Assembly (NCBI GenBank): GCA_016649455.1
Contig: JAENXO010000042.1
Location: forward strand, 1-11,342
DNA from: Gemmatimonadota bacterium
GTDB taxonomy: Bacteria > Gemmatimonadota > Gemmatimonadetes > Palauibacterales > Palauibacteraceae
Reading direction: 5' to 3'
DNA: 11,342 nt
Numbering within the stretch: the first letter of the stretch is position 1; every line of letters starts with the position of its first letter. The translations under genes were made by a program, and so were the position numbers. The notes beneath the pieces were generated by a model. The model searched no databases and had not been told where the DNA came from. It saw only the letters and a program-made list of their open reading frames with translations. This document shows positions 1 through 6,900 of this stretch, piece by piece.

Positions 1-134
1 CCGAGCAGCGCCCCGCAGGCCTCGCCCGGATACGCGGTCTCTGCATGTTTCGCCAACTGGTCACGCAGGTCGGCGGAGAGCACGAGTGCCGCGGGGCGAT
101 AACCAGTGTGTCCGGCTTCGCCCCGCTCAGACAC
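1..134 (-). CDS. JAMM/MPN-domain metallopeptidase (M67-like), 5' part only
   Basis: The reverse strand encodes an N-terminal fragment of about 44 residues that runs off the left edge. After a short variable start it reads LSADLRDQLAKHAETAYPGE and then ACGALLG. This matches the opening of bacterial JAMM/MPN proteins: a first helix ending in HA, then a conserved glutamate followed by a CG-x-LLG strand. In that family the glutamate belongs to a zinc-dependent isopeptidase-type site, and bacterial members often act with ThiS/MoaD-like sulfur carriers. The HxH...D metal motif would lie beyond the window, so activity cannot be judged. The start is taken as GTG at 134-132, which overlaps the rpe stop by 8 nt and implies translational coupling. 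A later in-frame GTG, just before LSADL, is also possible. The family call rests on a short match. Confidence 0.6.
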   Translation of the reverse strand, partial: MSERGEAGHTGYRPAALVLSADLRDQLAKHAETAYPGEACGALL

Positions 135-801
135 GGACTGCCAGGGACTTCTGGATCGCCTCGTAATTCTCGTAGATCGTGCCGGGACCACGGAAGACGG
201 ATGAACCCGCCACGAGGACATTGGCTCCGGCGCGAGCCGCTTCGGGGGCCGTGTCCGGTCCGATTCCGCCATCGACCTGAACGTGGAGACCCGTGAGGTT
301 CCGCTCTCGTGCCATGGCTCGAACGCGCTCGACCTTCCGCAGAGCGGCATGGATGAACGCCTGACCGCCAAATCCCGGGTTGACCGTCATTACCAGGACC
401 AGGTCTACGAGCGGCAGGATTTCGCCCAGGGTCTCGACGGGAGTCGACGGATTCACCGCGACCCCCACCTTCACCCCCAGACGGCGAATTTCAAGCAGGT
501 CCCGGTGCAGATGAAGCGAGGCTTCCTGGTGGATCGTGATCAGATCGGCGCCGGCACCGGCGAACGGTTCAAGGAAGATTTCCGGATTGTCGATCATCAG
601 GTGCACGTCGAGAAACGACTCGGTAACCGTGCGCAATGACTTCAGCACCGGGATCCCGATGCTGAGATTGGGCACATAATGCCCGTCCATCACATCGAAA
701 TGGAACCAGCGTGCGCCGGCTTCCTCCGATTCAGCCACCTGCTCGCCCAGCCGGGCGAAGTCGGCCGCGAGAAGGGACGGGGCGACGATGAACTCGCTCA
801 T
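127..801 (-). CDS. rpe: Ribulose-phosphate 3-epimerase
   Basis: This cytosolic enzyme interconverts D-ribulose 5-phosphate and D-xylulose 5-phosphate in the pentose phosphate pathway. The 224 residues form a full-length (beta/alpha)8 barrel of the usual size. Visible signatures are the N-terminal APSLLAADF; FHFDVMDGHYVPN around residues 33-45 with metal ligand His34 and catalytic Asp36; DVHLMI near 65-70 with His67; MTVNPGFGGQ near 138-147 (phosphate loop); and VDGGI with Asp177, the second catalytic aspartate. AGSSVF near 199-203 completes the phosphate site. No expected residue is missing. The ATG at 801 is preceded by AGGAG at 810-806 with a 4-nt spacer, which fixes the start. The gene lies 23 nt downstream of kbl and overlaps the next minus-strand gene by 8 nt, so it sits inside an operon. 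The identification is secure. Confidence 0.97.
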   Translation of the reverse strand: MSEFIVAPSLLAADFARLGEQVAESEEAGARWFHFDVMDGHYVPNLSIGIPVLKSLRTVTESFLDVHLMIDNPEIFLEPFAGAGADLITIHQEASLHLHRDLLEIRRLGVKVGVAVNPSTPVETLGEILPLVDLVLVMTVNPGFGGQAFIHAALRKVERVRAMARERNLTGLHVQVDGGIGPDTAPEAARAGANVLVAGSSVFRGPGTIYENYEAIQKSLAVRV

Positions 802-805
802 GAGT

Positions 806-810
806 CTCCT
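806..810 (-). promoter_or_regulatory. Ribosome binding site of rpe
   Basis: On the minus strand AGGAG stands four bases before the ATG at 801, inside the 23-nt gap after kbl. It supports this start codon and independent ribosome loading within the operon. Confidence 0.7.
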
Positions 811-824
811 GTTCTACGGGCAGT

Positions 825-2050
825 TCAGAGAATGCCGAGCTCTCGACCAACGCGGTCCAGGGCACCCAGCGCTCGATCCAGGTGCTCTCTCGTGTGTGCC
901 GCCGAAATCTGGGCTCGGATCCGCGCGCTGCCATGAGGCACGACAGGGAAACCGAATCCGATCACGAACACTCCCTCGTCCAGCAGCTTCGTACTCAGCG
1001 CGATGGCGTCCGCTGTCTCTCCCACGATCACGGGTACGATCGGGGTGTCGCCCTCGATCGGACTGTACCCGAGCGCGGTGAGCTTCTCCCGGAAGTACGC
1101 CGTGTTTTCTCGCAGCCGGGTTACGAGCTCGGGATGGGCCTCGAGGTGGTCGATCGCCGCAAGCGCCCCTGCGGCTGAATGTGGTGGAATCGCGTTGGTG
1201 AACAGCTGTGTGCGTGACCTCTGCACCAGGTACTCGATCACCTCCCGACTGCTCGCCACCAGGCCGCCGGCCATCCCTCCGAGCGCTTTGCCCAGCGTCG
1301 AAGTGATGATGTCGATCTCGCCGTGCATGCCGAAGTGCTCCGGCGTTCCCCGTCCCGTGTCGCCGAGGACGCCAGTGGCATGAGAGTCATCGACCGTCAT
1401 GATCGCATCGTACTGGTCGCACAACTCGCGAATCTCGGGGAGCGGAGCGATCTCCCCTTCCATTGAGAATACGCCGTCCGTCATCACGAGGCGGTGTCTC
1501 GCCGCCTGTGAGTTCTCGAGCGCGTCGCGCAGCGAGTCCATGTCCATGTGCTTGTAGATGTGACGCTGCGCCTTGCACAAGCGGATGCCATCGATGATCG
1601 ATGCATGATTCAGCTCATCACTGATCAGCGCGTCCTGCTCGTCCAGCAGTGGGGCGAACAGCCCTCCGTTCGCGTTCCAGCACGAGGTGAAGGTGATCGC
1701 CGCTTCCGTTTCCAGGAAATCCGCGATCCGGTCTTCCAGCTCCCGGTGCACGTCGAAGGTTCCACAGATGAACCGGACCGAGGAAGTGCCGGCCCCGTAT
1801 CTGTCGGCTCCTTCGCGCACCCCCGCGACGACTTCGGGGACGTCGCACAGCCCGAGGTAGTTGTTCGAGCAGAGATTGATCGTCTCGCCGTATCCTCGAG
1901 ATCTACGACCGGGCCCTGCGGCCCGCAGATATGCTGAAGGCGCTTGAACACCCCCTGCTCCTGCATCTCCGCGAGCTCACCTGCCAGACGCCTGTTCAGC
2001 CCCCCGTTCACCGGACTCGTCGAGACATCCCCCTCCTCGTACAACGTCAT
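825..2050 (-). CDS. kbl: Glycine C-acetyltransferase (2-amino-3-ketobutyrate CoA ligase), interrupted by a one-base frameshift
   Basis: Kbl is a PLP-dependent alpha-oxoamine synthase-family enzyme. It converts 2-amino-3-ketobutyrate plus CoA into glycine and acetyl-CoA, the second step of threonine breakdown after threonine dehydrogenase. The coding signal lies in two frames. From ATG 2050 to about 1892 come 53 codons ending GPQGPVVDLED. From 1889 to the TGA at 827-825 the frame resumes with GETINLCSNNYLGL. One missing base between them accounts for the shift, and repaired the protein would have 408 residues, close to the family's roughly 400. Family marks include SCWNANGGLF, ISDELNHASIIDGIRLCKA, VDDSHATG and the PLP lysine in TSTLGKALGG (Lys at about 255 of the repaired protein). 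These favour Kbl over its relatives AONS or serine palmitoyltransferase. No tdh is visible beside it. The break may be real or a sequence error; everything else looks intact. Confidence 0.9.
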
Positions 2051-2056
2051 GGTCAC

Positions 2057-2062
2057 ACCTCC
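2057..2062 (-). promoter_or_regulatory. Ribosome binding site of kbl
   Basis: The minus strand reads GGAGGT, then GTGACC, then ATG. The 6-nt spacing selects the ATG at 2050 over the in-frame GTG at 2056, which directly abuts the ribosome binding site. Confidence 0.75.
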
Positions 2063-2114
2063 GTTGGTGCTGTCGATCGCGGGTTGCTGGTGGCTCCGTC
2101 GCGACTGCCGTGTG

Positions 2115-2849
2115 TCAGTCGTCGTCCTCGCCAGTGTAATACTGCGCGCCGGTGCTGTCAGTCACGGTCGCCAGGCTGACCCGGATTACCGGTCTCGATC
2201 CGAACGCGCCACACAAGGTAAATCCGGCCAGGCGTCCGTCCACGTAGATGCGTCTGTCGGTCCCGGCCTGCCGTTCGAGTCCTTCAGGGGCACCTCGCAG
2301 GGCGAACGGCCGCTGATTGCCAATCCAGCCCGGTCCGAACAGCAGGCATCCCCCGGCTGAATGGAGCGTTCCCTCGCCGATGGCGCGCATCGGGGAGAAT
2401 GAGCCGGAATCGATTGCCACGATCGCGCCGAGGTCGCGTCCCTCTGCGGTCCGAACGCTCCAGGTGCCGGACCTCGGAAGGCGTACCGGTCTCGCCTCGT
2501 AGAAGCTGACCGGTCCGTTCGCGCACATCGTATCGTACACGCTCCGGCGGGCGGAGAGCACCAGGGTGGAATCCCCGAAAGCCACGATCACGGTGTCCAA
2601 CCTGCCACAGGCGTCAGGGGAGACCGGCCCGGCGAACTCGAACGAGAACACCGATCCGGTGACGACGGTATCCGGGTACGCGGCCCATGTCACCTGCGCG
2701 GAACTCTCAGTCGGCTCGCCGATCCTCCAGCACCCGACGAGGAGAGGCAGGAGGGCGAGCAGGAGGCGGCCCCGAGACCAGGTCAGTACTCGTTTGAACT
2801 GCAGGTGAAAATCCGCCTTCCCGCACTTCGATCCGGTTGGAAAACTCAT
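2115..2849 (-). CDS. Uncharacterised lipoprotein with Ig-like and OB-like halves
   Basis: I do not recognise this 244-residue protein by family. The N-terminus has a basic stretch (FKRVLTWSRGR), a hydrophobic core and a lipobox LLVGC with Cys40, so it is probably a lipid-anchored envelope protein. About 28 residues precede the hydrophobic core, which is long for a lipoprotein signal, yet no ATG, GTG or TTG lies closer. No clear Shine-Dalgarno precedes the ATG at 2849. Residues about 55-147 are strand-rich and look like an Ig-type beta-sandwich, with Cys81 and Cys109. Residues about 155-230 (EGTLHSAGGCLLF, then RRIYVDGRLAGFTLCGAFG) resemble a small OB-like barrel with Cys168 and Cys213. The four mature cysteines could form two disulfides. 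The C-terminus is acidic (GEDDD). It lies 64 bp upstream of kbl on the same strand and diverges from the TonB-like gene. The domain folds are inference from strand pattern only. Confidence 0.72.
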   Translation of the reverse strand: MSFPTGSKCGKADFHLQFKRVLTWSRGRLLLALLPLLVGCWRIGEPTESSAQVTWAAYPDTVVTGSVFSFEFAGPVSPDACGRLDTVIVAFGDSTLVLSARRSVYDTMCANGPVSFYEARPVRLPRSGTWSVRTAEGRDLGAIVAIDSGSFSPMRAIGEGTLHSAGGCLLFGPGWIGNQRPFALRGAPEGLERQAGTDRRIYVDGRLAGFTLCGAFGSRPVIRVSLATVTDSTGAQYYTGEDDD

Positions 2850-2997
2850 GAATGCGGGAATCTGAGCGGGGCCACCCGGGTCGGCAAGCGGAACCTGCGC
2901 ACCGGACAGGCGATACAAGAACAACGGACCCGTGCACTCCGCGGTGTTGACGGGGTGGCGGACGAGGTTGGCGGGTGTCGAGACGGATTCCCGCCGC

Positions 2998-3004
2998 AAG
3001 GGAG
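2998..3004 (+). promoter_or_regulatory. Ribosome binding site of the TonB-like gene
   Basis: AAGGGAG lies 8 nt before GTG 3013 and overlaps the alternative in-frame GTG at 3004. It therefore supports GTG 3013 as the start. Confidence 0.6.
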
Positions 3005-3012
3005 TGGGTGCG

Positions 3013-3696
3013 GTGGATCGGCCAAGAACAACTGCGAGCCGTTACGACAGGCGGTACCGACGTGCGATTCACGTCGGGCTGGCCCTGTCCCTGTTGATAC
3101 ACGCGATCGTGTTCGTTGCATGGCGATCGGAGCGGGCCGCTGCAGGAGCATTGGTAGCGGCGGGCCTGCGAACCGGAGACGCATCAGCCGCAGCAGGTGG
3201 CGGGGCCCTGCAGGCAATCAACCTGGCCGCCGTCCGCTCAGCTGAAATCCCGCCACCGCCGGCACCGTTGCCCAGCCTGGACGCCCCGCTAGTCATGCCA
3301 GTCGAGACGGAAACGCCGGCTCTCGCAACCGGAATGCTGGAACGACCCGGATCGTCTCCAGGCCAGAACTCCGGCTTCGCACCCGGAGTTCCGGGTGGGA
3401 CGGGCGCCGGAGACGGGGGAACGGACGCCGAGGGCCTGTATCGCAATTCGGTTCCGGAGCCGCGAGTCATCATCCCGGACTGGGATGCCCCGAAGGAAGT
3501 GAAAGGCCTGCGAGTCAGGATGCGGGTTCTGGTCGACGAGCGGGGGAATCCTGTCGATGTGGAACTCGAACCGCCTACGCCTAACGATGGATTCAACCGG
3601 AAGTTGATCGAGACCGCGATGGAGATGGAATTCAAGCCTGCGTTGCGAAACGGCCGGCCGGTGCGGGACTGGGCCGTGATCACGAGAGTGTTCTAG
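3013..3696 (+). CDS. TonB-family energy transducer
   Basis: TonB-type proteins sit in the inner membrane, span the periplasm and pass proton-motive energy from ExbB/ExbD to outer-membrane transporters. This 227-residue protein has the full layout: a basic cytoplasmic start (RYDRRYRR), one membrane helix at about 19-37, a Pro/Ala/Gly-rich linker at about 75-160 including IPPPPAPLP, and a C-terminal domain at about 160-227 with VRMRVLVDERGNPVDVEL and METEFKPA-like MEFKPALRNGRPVRDW. Within the helix, S26-LLI-H30 matches the Ser...His spacing of the E. coli TonB helix, where the histidine is needed for coupling. The GTG at 3013 is chosen from the ribosome binding site; reading further upstream would put arginine-rich filler before the helix. 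No exbB/exbD is in the window. The next gene is the SprA-like outer-membrane protein, a suggestive but unproven partner. Confidence 0.85.
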   Translation: MDRPRTTASRYDRRYRRAIHVGLALSLLIHAIVFVAWRSERAAAGALVAAGLRTGDASAAAGGGALQAINLAAVRSAEIPPPPAPLPSLDAPLVMPVETETPALATGMLERPGSSPGQNSGFAPGVPGGTGAGDGGTDAEGLYRNSVPEPRVIIPDWDAPKEVKGLRVRMRVLVDERGNPVDVELEPPTPNDGFNRKLIETAMEMEFKPALRNGRPVRDWAVITRVF

Positions 3697-3768
3697 CCTC
3701 AGCCCCCTGAACGCGCTCCAACCGGCCGGTATTACACGATCCTCGTTTCCGGCCGTCTGACCCCTCCC

Positions 3769-3774
3769 TATATT
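3769..3774 (+). promoter_or_regulatory. Possible -10 element upstream of sprA
   Basis: TATATT stands out in an otherwise GC-rich gap after the TonB-like gene. A weak -35 candidate, TTTCCG at 3746-3751, lies 17 bp upstream. Transcription would then start near 3780-3783, almost at the ATG of the 40-codon leader ORF. This rests on sequence resemblance only. Confidence 0.35.
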
Positions 3775-3782
3775 CTCGCTTC

Positions 3783-3905
3783 ATGGCCGTGCTCCCGAGA
3801 AGCACCCGTTCACAGAGTTCGGCGTCCGACCCCGGTCGAGGCGGTGTCCGATCTGACGATCCGGCCGGTCGCTCAACTCTCCCGTCGAGCGTCGGGGCGA
3901 TTTGA
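3783..3905 (+). CDS. Possible 40-residue leader peptide ahead of sprA
   Basis: An ATG at 3783 opens a 40-codon frame, rich in Ser, Arg, Gly and Pro, that ends at TGA 3903-3905. The stop overlaps the TTG start of sprA as TTGA, a classic arrangement for termination-reinitiation coupling. The proposed -10 element lies only nine bases upstream, so the message could be leaderless. I see no Shine-Dalgarno and no similarity to any known peptide, and nothing in the sequence shows that it is translated. It may simply be untranslated leader RNA. Confidence 0.25.
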   Translation: MAVLPRSTRSQSSASDPGRGGVRSDDPAGRSTLPSSVGAI

Positions 3906-6900
3906 CGGCCCAGTTCCGCGCCCCGGGCGCCGGCACACCTCTGTATCTCTCCACGATCCGTGCCGTGGTCCCGGTGGCATTCGCCCTGCTCCTGTTCTCG
4001 AGCTCGTCTCTGTCGGGCCAGGTGCCAGGTGAGCGGAAGCCCGATCCTCCGCCAGCGGACACGATCATCGCGCCAGGCCTGCCTGCCGCGATCGACTCGG
4101 CCATCGCTGCTGAGAGAGCGCGCGCGGCGGACAGCCTTGCGGTGGGCGACAGCCTGGTGGTGGCAGACAGCCTGGTCGCGGCAGACGGCCTTGCGGTGGG
4201 CGACAGCCTGGTGGTGGCAGACAGCCTGCCGGTGGCGGACAGCCTGATTCGGGTGGAACCTCAGGCGATCACAGATTCGATCGCAGCCCCGCCGCCGCCC
4301 GACGATCAGGAGGCCCAGGGAGCGACGGGTCTTCGGCTGGGGGCGACCCGGATTCCGTTCCTGTGGCCGATCAAGGGGTACCTGTATCCCGAGGCGCTCG
4401 AAACCCGTGAACGGTGGCCGGGAGAGCTGGCGACAGACTGGCTCGAAACGGATCTTGCAAAGCTCGATCGGATGCTTGCGGCCCGCCACGACACCATGTG
4501 GATAGCAGGTCTTACCCTCGACAAGCTCCCGCCCGATTTCGATGCTCGCCGGTTCTACCGATTCGCTGCGGCCGAAGGCGATCCGGGAATGCCGGTATCG
4601 ATGGAAAACGAACAGCGGATCGAGATCATACCGGATGCCCTGAAGGGGATCGCCGACCTCGATCTCCAGATCTCGGGCCAGGGGCAGCTCGGCTCCCGGT
4701 GGCAGTCTTATAGCCCGTGCCTCCTGACCACCGGTCAGCGCTGCAACGCCGGAGCGGTCCCGGACATCGCGCCGGAATTTCAGTTGAGAGCTGTCGCGCG
4801 GGGCACGATTACCGAGCGCGTACACATCGACGTGGACTTTGATCAGACCCGCGAGTTCGATGCGACAAACAATCTCAACGTCTACTACGAGGGCAAGCCG
4901 GACGAGATGCTCAAGTTCGTGGAAGTGGGGCAGGTATCGCTTCCACTGCCAAGTTCTCGCTTCATCTCGGAGGGAATTCCGGCAGGCAACTTCGGGATCC
5001 ACGGAGACGCTCGGCTCGGGCCTCTGATTGTGCGTGGTGTGTTTGCGGAACAGACGGGCAGCGTGGAGAGCCGGTCTGTTACACTCGATGTCGGTGGCCC
5101 CACCGGGGGAACCTACCAGGACGTGGAGGTGATTCTCGACGATGCCAATTACTCCAGTGGACACTTCTTCTTCGTCGTCGATCCGCGGGACCAGGTCGGC
5201 TATCCGTATCTGGACGTGACGAACCTGGAGGGAACCGAAGCGCCTCCCGCGCTTCGTCCCGGTTCATCGATCAAGCTGTATCGGCACGAGACAATCCTCA
5301 CGCAGCCGCAAAACGTAGAGTCCGGTGTGATACAGGCGCGCGCCGTGGCCACGCGCCCGCTCTCGGCTGATCCGAGTCTTCCCGACAGCGCAGTGTTCGA
5401 AGGATTCTTCCGCCCTCTCGTAGAGGGCGAGGACTTCATCGTCCACCGCAGCGGGCTCTGGGTGGTGCTCAAGTCCAGAACTCAGCGCGAAGAGGCGCTC
5501 GCAGTTGCGTATGTGTCTACCGCCGGCGACAGCGTGGGAGATTTCAACGCCGAGGACAAGTTCCGCGAGTACGCGAATACAGGCACCGGCGAGATACCTC
5601 GACTGGCGCTTCTGAGGGACCCTCCGACGCATCGTCCCGGCGGCGTGACCTGGGAAAAAGAGATGCATCAGATCTACCGGATTTCTTCATCGGATGATCT
5701 CGAGCAGGCGTCCGTGGAGCTGGTGATCTCGCAGGGTCCCGTCGAGTCAGGTCCCGTCGTCAGGGTCGAAGACAATACCGAGTACGCGTTTCTGGAGATT
5801 TTCGGCCTCGACGATGCGCCCAGGGACGACGGAATCGACCTCGCCCGAGTCTGGCGTCCAGCAGCGTCAGGTGAATTCGCCGGCTCCAACGTCGTTTCTG
5901 GAAGCTACCTGGTCTTCACCGCGCTCGAGCCGTTCAAGGACCCTCCACCGCTCAAGGATCCGAGGAATTCAGCTCTCCAGGGCCAGCCATTCCCGCTGGC
6001 GGAAGGAGACCGGAATCAGTCGATCTACGACGAACAGGTCGATCAGATCCGAAGCTCGAGTTTCCTGTACCGGCTCAATCTCAAGTACCGGGCCCGCAGC
6101 AGCGGGGTCACCAGTTCGTTCTCGCTCGGAGCGCTCGGGATCCGCCAGGGCAGCGAGCGGGTGACGCTCGATGGACGAGACCTGGTATTCGGCCAGGACT
6201 ATACGATCGACTACGAAATCGGACAGCTCACACTGTTGCGGCCGGAGGACCTGCTCGCAGGGGCGCAGAACCCGGATCTCGATGTGGTGTTCGAACAGAA
6301 ACCGATCTTCCAGATCGCGCAGCGCAGCATCTTCGGTCTTACCGGCACGTGGTCGTTGGGTGAGCTGGGGGCGATCGATTTCGTCGGGCTGAACCAGAAA
6401 GAGGGATCCGTTCTCAATCGTCCACAGGTTGGTCTCGAGCCGGGGAGCGTTCAGCTCGGGGGTGTGATCGCCCGGTTGGGATTCGGGGCGGCCTCGCTTG
6501 ATCGATTGGTGAACGCTCTGCCGGGAATCAACTCCAATGTGAAGTCACGCATCTCAATAGATGGGGAAATCGCGGGCTCCAACCCGACGACGAACCGCCA
6601 GGGTGTGACGTATATCGAGGACTTCGAAGGCAGTTCCCGCCTCCGTCTCGGGCTCGGGACCAGGTCCTGGCTGCAGGGCTCGATCGTTTCGAGCCCGGAC
6701 CTCGACGGGACTGGCGATTTTCTGCCCGACGTTCCTGACGCGACCAATCGTCTGGGTGCCGTGTGGCAGTCGCAGTGGCTCGAGGGCGCACAGGTCCGCG
6801 GACCATTGCTCGTCCGGCAGATCGATCCCGCGCTCCAGGTAACCAACGCAGGCAATTCCGAGGGCGTTCTGTGGGTGACGCTCGACGACCAGCCGAACAC

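Noticed and set aside
825..1820. A shorter Kbl starting at the in-frame GTG at 1820
   Set aside because: This would drop conserved N-terminal sequence such as the CSNNYLGL block, which is clearly encoded just upstream. The frameshift explanation fits better.
2947..2952. TTGACG as a -35 box for the TonB-like gene
   Set aside because: No AT-rich -10 element follows at 16-19 bp, so no promoter is called.
2932..3012. Longer N-terminus for the TonB-like protein starting at ATG 2932
   Set aside because: The added residues resemble no TonB N-terminus, and a ribosome site fits GTG 3013, which places the membrane helix at the usual distance from the start.
4124..4249. CRISPR-like or regulatory repeat array
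   Set aside because: The units are contiguous 18-bp coding repeats without spacers and keep the SprA reading frame.
3680..5164. A 494-codon open frame on the minus strand opposite the start of sprA
   Set aside because: It lies antisense to the highly conserved SprA N-terminus, its product is rich in Arg/His and its repeats mirror the sprA hexads, and it has no recognisable domain. This is the usual shadow of a GC-rich gene.
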